Source: Oscillospiraceae bacterium
GTDB lineage: Bacteria > Bacillota > Clostridia > Oscillospirales > Ruminococcaceae
Length of the DNA stretch: 41,348 bases
Direction of reading: 5' to 3'
Assembly: GCA_020024185.1 (NCBI GenBank)
Contig: JAHHUD010000004.1
Location: forward strand, 1-41,348
Shown: positions 23,007 through 31,043 of the stretch, piece after piece
Position numbering within the stretch: the first letter of the stretch is position 1
Layout of the letters: every line of letters starts with the position of its first letter
Translations under genes and position numbers: made by a program
The notes under the pieces: generated by a model
Seen by the model: only the letters and a program-made list of their open reading frames with translations
Told to the model about the DNA's origin: nothing
Database searches by the model: none

Positions 23007-24026
23007 TTAGTTAAACCCAAATATTTTTTGAGAAATACTGTATCCTGTTGTCACAAGCTTTTTACCGATTACAGAATCAAACTGCATACATCTGCCTAAG
23101 AATGAGTGTTTAACTGCATTATATAATTTTATATCTTTGTTTTTAAGATAATTCCAAAGTTGATATTTTTTACAAAGATTTTCTGTTGTGCCGGATTTTA
23201 TAAGTAACACTGTTGAAACAGTTGTTATCATTGTAAGATATTTCACCATATAATCTCTGCATTTTTTATCTTGCAAAGACATAACATCACAGCAATCAAT
23301 CATTATTTTGTTAACTCTTAACTGCTGGTCAATACGGCTTATCATTATCTTCTCGTTTACCGATTGACCTTCTCTGCCTATGTAATAACGATATAAATCC
23401 AAATCCATATAGTACATTGTATTTACATAGGGAAGTGGTTGATATGCAAATATATTGTCAACATAAAAAGTATGTTTTGGAAGCTTTATACCACAATCTT
23501 TTAAAAGCTGTGTGCGATATATCAAACTGTGCATAAGCAAATTTTGATGCGGCAAAAACTTGTTTGTATCGCTCCATGTAAAAATCTTGTTTTGAGGCAT
23601 AATATTCGTATATTTTATAACTCTTGATTTATTTTCACTTGTTTTTTCATAGACATAGTTGCAAATTATCATATCAACTTGCTTTTGATGTGCCTCAAAC
23701 AGCTCCATAGCTGATTTTACTTTTAAAAGACTATTTTTATCAAGCCAGTCATCGCTATCTAAAACTTTAAAATACATTCCTGTTGCATTTTCAAGCCCGG
23801 TGTTAACTGCCTGCCCATGACCACCGTTTTCCTGATATACATATTTTACAACATCAGGATATTTGCTCTCATACATTTTGCCAATTTCCTGTGTATTATC
23901 TTTTTGAGAACCATCATCAACTATTATAATCTCTATTCTATCGCCAAATACAAGGCAACTTTCAATAGCTTTACCCATATATTCTGCTGAATTATAGCAA
24001 GGAATTGCAACTGATAACAATTTCAT
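23007..24026 (-). CDS. Family 2 (GT-A) glycosyltransferase
   Basis: 339 residues from the ATG at 24026. It has the GT2 nucleotide-sugar fold: LLSVAIPCYNSAEYMGKAIE (3-22), IIIVDDGS (33-40), ENGGHGQAVNTGLENATG (66-83) and the metal-binding DSDDWLD (90-96). No membrane helix stands out, so it probably works at the cytosolic membrane face. The donor and acceptor are unknown. The start was moved six residues in from the ATG at 24044 because AAAAAGGA precedes the second ATG and nothing precedes the first. It sits between spoIVB and the EcsC gene, with terminators on both sides, so it is probably monocistronic. Confidence 0.87.
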   Translation of the reverse strand: MKLLSVAIPCYNSAEYMGKAIESCLVFGDRIEIIIVDDGSQKDNTQEIGKMYESKYPDVVKYVYQENGGHGQAVNTGLENATGMYFKVLDSDDWLDKNSLLKVKSAMELFEAHQKQVDMIICNYVYEKTSENKSRVIKYTNIMPQNKIFTWSDTNKFLPHQNLLMHSLIYRTQLLKDCGIKLPKHTFYVDNIFAYQPLPYVNTMYYMDLDLYRYYIGREGQSVNEKIMISRIDQQLRVNKIMIDCCDVMSLQDKKCRDYMVKYLTMITTVSTVLLIKSGTTENLCKKYQLWNYLKNKDIKLYNAVKHSFLGRCMQFDSVIGKKLVTTGYSISQKIFGFN

Positions 24027-24093
24027 ATTTTTTTCCTTTTTCATAAAATTTTATATTTGTTATATTATACTACTCTATAATAAAAATTTCTAC

Positions 24094-24131
24094 TTAAAAA
24101 TATAACCGACAGGAGATTGTCCTATCGGTTA
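24094..24131 (-). terminator. Intrinsic terminator of spoIVB
   Basis: ATAACCGA (24102-24109) and TCGGTTAT (24124-24131), with an additional AGGA/TCCT inner pairing, followed on the minus strand by ATTTTTAA. It separates spoIVB from the following glycosyltransferase gene. Confidence 0.75.
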
Positions 24132-24140
24132 TTTGTTTTG

Positions 24141-25364
24141 TTATCCTGCTTTTTCCAAGCTGTTATTTCTTTCTATTCCATCAAGAGTGTCCAGCATATT
24201 CTGTGCAAATATACCATAACCTCTATCAACTTGATTTACAAACACATGAGTTACTGCTCCAACAAGTTTTCCGTTTTGCACAATAGGAGAACCACTCATT
24301 CCTTGTACAATACCTCCGGTAAGAGATAAAAGCCTGTCATCTGTTATTCTGATAATCATATTCTTATTCATGTTTGTACTGGTTAATGATATTTTTTCTA
24401 TTATTATATTGTAGCTTTCAGGCTTTGTGCCGTTTATAGTTGTTATAATCTGTGCCGGCCCCGGCTCAATTTCTTGAGGAGTAACAACATCCATTATATT
24501 TTCTTTTGGAACATTAAAAATTTTTCCATATACACCATTTGGAATATTCGCAAGCACTTTGCCCGAAGGAAAATTTGACATAAATGTACCTTTAAGTTCT
24601 CCTGCATGTCCATTTTGACTTTTTGTAAGTCCTACTATTTTAACTGGTACAATTTCTCCTGACAACAGTGGAATATCTTTTTGCGTATCTGTGTCTTTTA
24701 TGCCATGTCCAAGTCCTGCAAACATACCTTTCTGTACATCATAAAAAGTCATGGTACCAACACCGGCAGAAGAATCTCTAACCCACATACCGGTGCGATA
24801 TGTTTGCGTGTTTTTATCCAAAACAGGTACAAGAACAGTTTCACTTCTTATTCCGTCTCTCATGTATATCACGTTTATCGGTTTTCCGGCATTTTTCTGT
24901 ATATAGTTTTCAACATCATTATTGCTTTTTGTTGAAAAATTATCCAGCTGCATTATCACGTCCCCCATTTTTAAGCCTGCAAGTTTTGCAGGACTTTGAT
25001 AACCGGTACTTGTGAGAACTTCTGAAAAGCCAACAATCATAACACCATTACTAAACATTTTTATTCCAAATGGTGTGCCGGCAACAGAAACCTTTCTGTT
25101 TTCTGTGGTTGTAACATTAACTTCTTTTATGGGCACAACTCCAAATAATTTTGCCTCATATTTAAGCTTTTGTCCAGACTTTGCTACCTCTTTACTATTT
25201 GACTTATTTTGACTTTCAAAGGATACTATCGGCAAACTTTTTATCTGAACTTCGTCCCCAGGTACAATATATAAATTTGAGGGAATCATTCCTTTTACAT
25301 AAATAGAAAAACCTGTAAACACCATAGCAGAATATATAAACAGCTTTATAATCTTTTTCAGCAT
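24141..25364 (-). CDS. spoIVB: SpoIVB serine peptidase of the sigma-K checkpoint
   Basis: Forespore-made protease secreted into the space between the two membranes, where it signals activation of pro-sigma-K processing. 407 residues. An N-terminal signal-anchor helix (about 4-24) is followed by a beta-rich spacer, a PDZ domain (about 105-185, SPAKLAGLKMGDVIMQLDN) and the S55 peptidase domain with His220 in AGLGHGI and Ser357 in VQGMSGSP (by alignment of GMSGSP to GDSGGP). GGAGGT precedes the ATG. The upstream region contains a forespore-type promoter. In related spore formers this gene directly precedes spo0A; here it is separated from it by three genes. Confidence 0.95.
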   Translation of the reverse strand: MLKKIIKLFIYSAMVFTGFSIYVKGMIPSNLYIVPGDEVQIKSLPIVSFESQNKSNSKEVAKSGQKLKYEAKLFGVVPIKEVNVTTTENRKVSVAGTPFGIKMFSNGVMIVGFSEVLTSTGYQSPAKLAGLKMGDVIMQLDNFSTKSNNDVENYIQKNAGKPINVIYMRDGIRSETVLVPVLDKNTQTYRTGMWVRDSSAGVGTMTFYDVQKGMFAGLGHGIKDTDTQKDIPLLSGEIVPVKIVGLTKSQNGHAGELKGTFMSNFPSGKVLANIPNGVYGKIFNVPKENIMDVVTPQEIEPGPAQIITTINGTKPESYNIIIEKISLTSTNMNKNMIIRITDDRLLSLTGGIVQGMSGSPIVQNGKLVGAVTHVFVNQVDRGYGIFAQNMLDTLDGIERNNSLEKAG

Positions 25365-25388
25365 AACATACCTCCAGTTGAATAATAC

Positions 25389-25417
25389 TATTATGTGCAG
25401 AAATCTTATTTCTATAA
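25389..25417 (-). promoter_or_regulatory. Forespore-type (sigma-G/F-like) promoter of spoIVB
   Basis: On the minus strand TTATA (25417-25413), 17-base spacer, CATAATA (25395-25389). The -10 fits the sigma-G CATnnTA pattern and the -35 fits gHATR except its first base. It ends 24 bases before the spoIVB ATG. spoIVB is under sigma-F/sigma-G in B. subtilis. Confidence 0.45.
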
Positions 25418-25440
25418 CAAAAGCTCAAGAGGTTTAAAAT

Positions 25441-26106
25441 ATGCTTAAAGCTGATAAAATAACAAAAATATATAACACTGTTGAAGGCAAAAATATTGTG
25501 CTTAATGAAATTGAATTTTCTGCACATTCCGGAGAATTATGTATGATTTTTGGAAAAAGTGGTTGTGGAAAAAGCACTTTTTTAAATGTTTTAAGCTGTC
25601 TTGATAGTTTTGACAGTGGAACACTTATTGTCAACGGAAAAACTGTAAATGATATGAAAATAAAAGATATTTGCAAAATGAGACGCAATGAAACTGCTTT
25701 TATTTTTCAAGGATATAATCTTATATCTTCTATGACGGCTCTTGAAAATGTTCAGCTTGGTTTAAAATACAGAAAAGTGAGACGAAAATTGAGAACTGAT
25801 ATGGCAAAAAAAGCACTTGAACAAGTTGGTCTTTCTCATCGTCTTGATTATCTTCCTCATCAACTATCCGGTGGGCAACAACAGCGAGTTGCCATAGCCA
25901 GAGCTTTGGTTTTGCAACCAAAAATACTTTTTTGTGATGAGCCGACAGGTAATTTAGACACAGAAAGTGCTGAAATGGTGTTGGAAAATATAAACAATTT
26001 AAAGCAAAACGGAACACTTGTTATAATGATAACCCACGATAAAAGCCTTTTGCCTTTGGCAGACCGAGTTTTTACTTTATCTGACGGAAAAGTTATAGAA
26101 CAGTAA
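25441..26106 (+). CDS. ABC transporter ATP-binding protein (LolD/MacB-like)
   Basis: 221-residue cytosolic ATPase with all motifs intact: Walker A GKSGCGKST (38-46), Q-loop in FIFQGYNLIS, signature LSGGQQQR (142-149), Walker B ILFCDEPTG (Asp166, Glu167) and H-loop ITHD (His199). The sequence resembles ATPases of the LolD/MacB/FtsE group that power export of lipids, peptides or antibiotics or mechanical transmission. No permease gene is next to it: the upstream neighbour is divergent spoIVB and the downstream one is convergent, so it is an orphan whose partner is encoded elsewhere. AAGAGG precedes the ATG. Confidence 0.9.
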   Translation: MLKADKITKIYNTVEGKNIVLNEIEFSAHSGELCMIFGKSGCGKSTFLNVLSCLDSFDSGTLIVNGKTVNDMKIKDICKMRRNETAFIFQGYNLISSMTALENVQLGLKYRKVRRKLRTDMAKKALEQVGLSHRLDYLPHQLSGGQQQRVAIARALVLQPKILFCDEPTGNLDTESAEMVLENINNLKQNGTLVIMITHDKSLLPLADRVFTLSDGKVIEQ

Positions 26107-26150
26107 AAAAATAGGGACTGTATCTTAATGATACAATCCCTTTTATTTTT
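26105..26150. terminator. Bidirectional terminator
   Basis: AGGGACTGTATC (26113-26124) pairs with GATACAATCCCT (26130-26141) with one mismatch and loop TTAAT. T-rich sequence on the right and A-rich on the left serve the ABC gene and the convergent MBOAT gene respectively. Confidence 0.85.
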
Positions 26151-27663
26151 AGAAATTAGCATATATAAAGCTTGCTGATGAACCATATCCACCATTTTGC
26201 ATAATAAAGCCTGCCATAATAAGACCAACAAGAACATAGTAACATAAAATGCGATAAGGCTGTTTCATTGTCAAAAATGCAGTTGTAAGGCATTTGCCTT
26301 TTAAGCGGAACTGACGGTACCAGTCCATATAAACCAAAATTGCCACCACAACAACACTGTATGCCAAATACGCATATACAAGCATAGGTGTTGCATCAAA
26401 ACCTGTTGCCACTGCGTTATACAAATCTGATTTAAAAGTTGATAAAGACAAATTATTAAATAAATGCCCTATATACCAAAATGCGTCTCCAACTGTATTT
26501 GCACGGAAAAATATTTGGCTGAATGTAACCAAAGTAAAAATCCAAACAACCTTTCCCCAGTATTTTAAAGGTTTTGGGTGTTTATCAGGTTTTTTATAAT
26601 ATTTACGCATAAGGTCTTCCCCTGTGCGATAAACTGCATGAAGCATACCCCAGATAATAAATGTCCACGCACTGCCATGCCACAATCCACTTGTCATAAA
26701 AACAAGCCATATAGCAATTATAATCGGTGGTTTTTCATATCCAAAACGGCGCAATGGATTTGTCCACACAAAAGGAGTAAATATATAATCCTGAAACCAT
26801 GATGACAAAGAAATATGCCATTTTGTCCAAAATTGGCTGAAAGAAGTTGAAAAATAAGGTGTGCTAAAGTTATCAACTATATCAAAATCCAAAAGCTTTG
26901 CACTGCCTCTTGCAATATCAGAATATCCGGAAAAATCTCCATAAAGCTGAATTGAATATGCAAAAGCAGTAAAAATCAGCATAAGTCCGGAATAATCCTG
27001 CAAATTATTATGTACTGATGTTATAAACATTGCTATAACATCTGCAACTGCGATTTTTTTAAAAAATCCAATTGCCATAAGTTGAAGCCCTGACACTGTA
27101 TTTTCATAAGAGAATTTATGTTGTTTGTGAAATTGTGGTATAAGCTTTGCCCCGCGGGAAATTGGCCCTGCCAAAACGTGTGGAAAAAATCCTATAAAAA
27201 GACTGTATATAAGCAAGTTTTTTTCTGCTTTAATTTTTTTAAGATATACGTCCACCACATAACCAACACTTTGGAAAGTGAAAAAGCTGATACCGGTAAC
27301 AAACAAAATATTAAATTTTTTAAATTCAATATTTGCTCCCAATACATTTGCAAGTGATATAATATTTTCTGCAAAAAAATTAAAATATTTAAACACTAAC
27401 AGCATACCTATATTTATAAAAAGAGCTATGAGCATTGCTGTTTTTCTTTTTTTATCATCTTGCTGGCTATCTATTATTTTACCTGCAACATAACTTACTA
27501 CGGTTGAAATAAGCAAAAACGGAACTGCTCTTAAATCAAAACAAGCGTAAAAATAATAGCTTACAAGCAAAAGATAGATTTTCTGAAATTTTGCCGGAAC
27601 AACATAATATATCAGCACTGCTATTGGCAAAAATATCATATATGGTACGGAGTTAAATAACAT
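26149..27663 (-). CDS. MBOAT family membrane O-acyltransferase (AlgI/DltB-like)
   Basis: 504 residues with about ten membrane helices. It carries the AlgI-type hallmarks: MLFNSVPYMIFLPIAVLIYY at the start, YGDFSGYSDIARGSAKLLDF, FWTKWHISLSSWFQDYIFTP and the catalytic-His segment TSGLWHGSAWTFIIWGMLHA (two His near 329 and 343). Members move acyl groups, usually acetyl or D-alanyl, across the membrane to surface glycans. The usual partner (AlgJ/AlgX or another SGNH hydrolase, or DltA/C/D) is absent in the neighbourhood, so the acceptor cannot be named. A wall polysaccharide is plausible given the glycan genes further on. The gene is alone, with a terminator downstream. Confidence 0.9.
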   Translation of the reverse strand: MLFNSVPYMIFLPIAVLIYYVVPAKFQKIYLLLVSYYFYACFDLRAVPFLLISTVVSYVAGKIIDSQQDDKKRKTAMLIALFINIGMLLVFKYFNFFAENIISLANVLGANIEFKKFNILFVTGISFFTFQSVGYVVDVYLKKIKAEKNLLIYSLFIGFFPHVLAGPISRGAKLIPQFHKQHKFSYENTVSGLQLMAIGFFKKIAVADVIAMFITSVHNNLQDYSGLMLIFTAFAYSIQLYGDFSGYSDIARGSAKLLDFDIVDNFSTPYFSTSFSQFWTKWHISLSSWFQDYIFTPFVWTNPLRRFGYEKPPIIIAIWLVFMTSGLWHGSAWTFIIWGMLHAVYRTGEDLMRKYYKKPDKHPKPLKYWGKVVWIFTLVTFSQIFFRANTVGDAFWYIGHLFNNLSLSTFKSDLYNAVATGFDATPMLVYAYLAYSVVVVAILVYMDWYRQFRLKGKCLTTAFLTMKQPYRILCYYVLVGLIMAGFIMQNGGYGSSASFIYANF

Positions 27664-27730
27664 AAATAAACCTCGTTTGATTATAATTTAAAAAAGTTTT
27701 ACATTATATTGTAACATTATTCATTTTAAA

Positions 27731-27766
27731 AAACAACAAAAACCGTCTTATAGCTACAAGACGGTT
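27731..27766 (-). terminator. Intrinsic terminator of the rsmI operon
   Basis: AACCGTCTT (27741-27749) and AAGACGGTT (27758-27766) form a 9-pair stem; the minus-strand continuation TTTGTTGTTT is U-rich. Confidence 0.8.
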
Positions 27767-27772
27767 TCATTA

Positions 27773-28255
27773 TTAATAAATTTCACAATTATAAATATTT
27801 GGATATCCTTCAGAAAAATCCATTATGCCATAGCTTGGAGAAAATCCGGTTGAAACATCTGGTTTTACACTGCCCGGGCAAAATATATAAAGTCCGTTCA
27901 TATACTCATAATATTGCTTATGTGTATGACCATAAAGAACAATATCAACACCCATATTTATGGCAGCACGTCTTAATCCCAACTTGCTCATTTTTACATC
28001 AAAGCCATCTCCATGAGTTATCAAAATTTTATATTTATCTACTTTTATAACACTCATTGGCAATAAATCATTTGCCACATCACAGTTGCCTGCAACAATT
28101 TCAAATCTATGTTCTGGAAAATCTAATTTTGCTCTTCTTATATCGTTTATACCATCGCCCAGAAAGATAACATTTTTTATATCTTTTTCTTTTTCTATAA
28201 TTTTATACAGTTCACTGTAAAATCCGTGTGTATCACTTATAATTAACCATTTCAT
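27773..28255 (-). CDS. YfcE/MJ0936-type phosphodiesterase
   Basis: 160-residue small calcineurin-like phosphoesterase. The metal motifs are complete: ISDTHG (6-11), FLGDGIND (31-38), GNCD (56-59), THGD (80-83) and YGHTHKQ (108-114). The family includes YfcE, active on phosphodiesters in vitro; the natural substrate is not known. It lies 6 bases after the rsmI stop codon, so it is the second gene of a two-gene operon ended by the terminator at 27731-27766. Confidence 0.9.
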   Translation of the reverse strand: MKWLIISDTHGFYSELYKIIEKEKDIKNVIFLGDGINDIRRAKLDFPEHRFEIVAGNCDVANDLLPMSVIKVDKYKILITHGDGFDVKMSKLGLRRAAINMGVDIVLYGHTHKQYYEYMNGLYIFCPGSVKPDVSTGFSPSYGIMDFSEGYPNIYNCEIY

Positions 28256-28261
28256 ATAAGC

Positions 28262-29104
28262 TTACCCCCTAAGAGATTGTACCTCTTTATACACTTCACT
28301 TTTGGAAAAATTTGTTTTTGCACAAACCTTTTTTGCTGCCTCTTTAAGTGGAATATTCTCCAATTCCATAATCTGCATACATTTTTGTGCAAGCTGTTGC
28401 AAAGTAAGCTCCTTTTCTTCGCTTTCAAAAACACCACCTGCAACAATTAAAACAAACTCACCTTTTGGAGAGTTTTCTGTATAATATTCCAAAGCTTGCC
28501 CAACAGTTGTAAGTTTTATTTCTTCATGCAGTTTTGTAAGTTCTCTTGCTATTGTAAGACTTCTGTCTTCTCCAAAAGTATTTTTAAAATCTTTCAGCGT
28601 GTTAAGCAATTTATGAGGTGCTTCATAAAAAATCATTGTGCGAGTTTCATTTTCAAGTTGCTGTAAATGTTCCATACGCTGTTTTTTTGATGTAGATAAA
28701 AAACCTTCAAAGCAAAATCTTCCGGTATTTTGCCCACTTACAGAAAGTGCCGTAATAACTGCACTTGGACCTGTTATCGGTATAACACGTATACCGTGGC
28801 TATGTGCTTGTTTAACCAAAATTTCTCCAGGGTCGCTTATACAAGGAGTGCCGGCGTCGCTGCAAACAGCGCAGTTTTCTCCATTAAGAACACGAGAAAT
28901 AATATATTCTCCTTTATCTTTAAGATTGTGTTCATAATAGCTTATCATAGGTTTTTTTATCCCCAAATGATTAAGCAGTTTAACAGTAACTCTCGTATCT
29001 TCTGCCGCAATAAAATCTGCATCTTCAAAAGCTTGTTTCATCCTTGGTGTAAGGTCTGATAAATTGCCAATAGGTGTGGCAACAACATATATAACTCCTG
29101 ACAT
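28262..29104 (-). CDS. rsmI: 16S rRNA (cytidine-1402-2'-O)-methyltransferase
   Basis: Methylates the 2'-OH of C1402 in the ribosomal decoding centre using SAM. 280 residues, the family length. The tetrapyrrole-methylase fold is evident: IYVVATPIGNLSDLTPRM (5-22), AAEDTRVTVKLLNHLGI, VCSDAGTPCISDPG (80-93) and VIPITGPSAVITALSVSG. The C-terminal helical domain includes NIPLKEAAKKVCAKTNFSKS. It has its own promoter and precedes the yfcE-like gene in the same transcript. Confidence 0.95.
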   Translation of the reverse strand: MSGVIYVVATPIGNLSDLTPRMKQAFEDADFIAAEDTRVTVKLLNHLGIKKPMISYYEHNLKDKGEYIISRVLNGENCAVCSDAGTPCISDPGEILVKQAHSHGIRVIPITGPSAVITALSVSGQNTGRFCFEGFLSTSKKQRMEHLQQLENETRTMIFYEAPHKLLNTLKDFKNTFGEDRSLTIARELTKLHEEIKLTTVGQALEYYTENSPKGEFVLIVAGGVFESEEKELTLQQLAQKCMQIMELENIPLKEAAKKVCAKTNFSKSEVYKEVQSLRG

Positions 29105-29143
29105 AATTCACCTTTCAAAATATACAACTTATTAGTTTTTATT

Positions 29144-29172
29144 ATGATAACATCTTTAATTTGTTTTTACAA
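29144..29172 (-). promoter_or_regulatory. Sigma-A promoter of the rsmI operon
   Basis: TTGTAA (29172-29167), 17-base spacer, TATCAT (29149-29144) on the minus strand, 40 bases before the rsmI ATG. Confidence 0.6.
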
Positions 29173-29332
29173 TAAAATGTAACCTATTGTAATATTGTAT
29201 AAAATCAAGTTATTAACAGTTATAGCAAATTTATCATTTGATATTTTTGTTATATTTTTAACAAATACTCTGCTAATATTTATTGATAATGCCAAATTAT
29301 ATCACTATACGTTATTTTTAACAACCTATTTA

Positions 29333-29361
29333 TTGATTTATTGTGCAGTATGCTTTATAAT
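29333..29361 (+). promoter_or_regulatory. Sigma-A promoter of the hydrogenase gene
   Basis: TTGATT (29333-29338), 17-base spacer, TATAAT (29356-29361), giving a leader of about 75 bases. The 340-base gap 29105-29444 otherwise holds only the divergent rsmI promoter. A hydrophobic TTG-started frame at 29195-29407 was not accepted as a gene. Confidence 0.55.
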
Positions 29362-29444
29362 CATTTGTGTAAATTATTTTATTTTAACTTTATTTTTTAT
29401 TAAATAAATATACATATCATTTTAGTATCTAGGAAGGACCCACC

Positions 29445-30881
29445 ATGAGAAAATTTGACACTCAAGTTCAACAGCTAACATACAAAGTGCTAAAAGAAGT
29501 TGCAAAAGAATCTTTTAACGGCACTTTGCTTAGAAATATCACAGATATTCCAAAAAAAATTGTGCCAACAGGCGAGCCTACTTTCCGTTGTTGTGTATAT
29601 AAAGAACGCGCTATCGTTTCTGAAAGAATAAAAATGGCTATGGGCGGAGACTCTCAAAACCCAAATGTTATTGAAGTTATCTCCATCGCTTGTGATGAAT
29701 GTCCACAAGGTGGTTATGAAGTTACAAACGCTTGCCGTGGCTGTATTGCTCACCACTGTGAAGACAGCTGTAAACGTGGTGCTATCACTTTTGACGAAAA
29801 CAAGAAAGCACGTATAGACAAATCAAAATGTGTTGAATGTGGTATGTGCGCAAAGGTATGTCCATACAGCGCTATTCACAACTTTAAACGTCCTTGTGAA
29901 AGTGCATGTAAAATCAACGCAATAGGCATGGATGAAAACAAAGCCGCAAAAGTTAACAATGAAAAATGTATCTCCTGCGGTGCTTGTGTAAATACTTGCC
30001 CATTTGGTTCTGTAACACAAAAATCATTTATACTTAATGTTATCGACCTGCTCAAACAAAGACAGAGAAATCCAGAACTTAAAGTTTATGCTGTTGTTGC
30101 TCCTGCTATTGCAAGCCAATTTGGCTGGGCATCTTTAGGTCAGGTTGTTGCAGGCATAAAACAACTTGGTTTTTATAATGTTATCGAAGCTGCTCTTGGC
30201 GCAGATATGGTTGCTTATACAGAAGCTCAGGAACTTTTGGAAAAAGGATTGCTCACATCAAGCTGTTGTCCTGCATTTGTTGATTATATTCATAAATATT
30301 ATCCAGAGCTTAACGGTTATATCTCACACAATAACTCACCAATGGTTGAAATTGCAAAATATATCAAATCAAAAGACCCAGAGGCAAAGGTTGTGTTTAT
30401 TGGACCATGTACTGCAAAGAAAATGGAATTTCAAAAAGAATCAACAGGTGGTGCAGTTGACTGTGTTATGACTTTTGAAGAATTGCAGGCTCTCTTTGGT
30501 GCAAAAGATATTGACCTTACAACACTTGAAGCAGAAAGTCTTGATAACGCTTCTGAATATGGAAGAATTTTTGCAAGAAGTGGTGGTCTTGTTGAAGCAG
30601 TTCGTGAAAGTGTTATGGAACTTGAAGAAGACCCAGAAAAATTCAAACCAGTTATCGGCAATGGTATTGAAGAATGTAAAATGGCATTGCTTCGTCTATC
30701 CAAAAATCTTCTCAACGGCAACTTTATTGAAGGTATGGCTTGTCAAGGCGGTTGCATAAGTGGTGCAGGCTGTCTTACACATAACGCAAAAAGCAAAATG
30801 CAAGTTGATAACTTTGGTAAAGAAGCCGGTGGAAAAACAATTAAATCTTCCATCGACAATGCTGATATTAAAGCTAAATAA
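29445..30881 (+). CDS. [FeFe] hydrogenase, monomeric group-B-like
   Basis: 478-residue cytosolic iron-sulfur protein. The N-terminal part has many Cys arranged as ferredoxin-like clusters: CDECPQGGYEVTNACRGC, then CVECGMCAKVCP (129-140) and CISCGACVNTCP (175-186). The H-cluster domain has TSSCCPAF (271-278), GPCTAKK (320-326) and MACQGGCISGAG (431-442), giving the expected ligands Cys275, Cys322, Cys433 and Cys437 plus the proton-relay Cys274. The Met before PC in CpI is Gly320 here, and Trp/Gly after SCCP is Ala-Phe, as in the less studied group B enzymes. Proton reduction or H2 oxidation is likely, with ferredoxin as partner; a sensory role is the alternative. No HydE, HydF or HydG maturase gene is in the window. 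The ribosome site is AGGAAGGA. Confidence 0.88.
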   Translation: MRKFDTQVQQLTYKVLKEVAKESFNGTLLRNITDIPKKIVPTGEPTFRCCVYKERAIVSERIKMAMGGDSQNPNVIEVISIACDECPQGGYEVTNACRGCIAHHCEDSCKRGAITFDENKKARIDKSKCVECGMCAKVCPYSAIHNFKRPCESACKINAIGMDENKAAKVNNEKCISCGACVNTCPFGSVTQKSFILNVIDLLKQRQRNPELKVYAVVAPAIASQFGWASLGQVVAGIKQLGFYNVIEAALGADMVAYTEAQELLEKGLLTSSCCPAFVDYIHKYYPELNGYISHNNSPMVEIAKYIKSKDPEAKVVFIGPCTAKKMEFQKESTGGAVDCVMTFEELQALFGAKDIDLTTLEAESLDNASEYGRIFARSGGLVEAVRESVMELEEDPEKFKPVIGNGIEECKMALLRLSKNLLNGNFIEGMACQGGCISGAGCLTHNAKSKMQVDNFGKEAGGKTIKSSIDNADIKAK

Positions 30882-30889
30882 TAAAATTT

Positions 30890-30926
30890 ATCCCGTCAGA
30901 AAAAACTTGACGGGATTTGTTTTTTA
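30890..30926 (+). terminator. Intrinsic terminator of the hydrogenase gene
   Basis: ATCCCGTCA (30890-30898) and TGACGGGAT (30908-30916) with a 9-base loop, followed by TTGTTTTTTA. Confidence 0.88.
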
Positions 30927-30957
30927 TTATCATTTAATGTTATTTATGTGAAATTAC

Positions 30958-30985
30958 TTGCATTTTACTTATACTTATATATAAT
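30958..30985 (+). promoter_or_regulatory. Sigma-A promoter of the trigger-factor-like lipoprotein gene
   Basis: TTGCAT (30958-30963), 16-base spacer, TATAAT (30980-30985), about 60 bases before the ATG. Confidence 0.5.
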
Positions 30986-31043
30986 AGTTTATATGTGTGT
31001 TTATTAACATAGAAAAAACAAGATTAATTTCAGGAGTTTAATA

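Noticed and set aside
29195..29407. Open frame for a 70-residue hydrophobic protein
   Set aside because: It starts with TTG without a ribosome site, overlaps the predicted hydrogenase promoter, and its hydrophobicity is what AT-rich noncoding DNA translates to.
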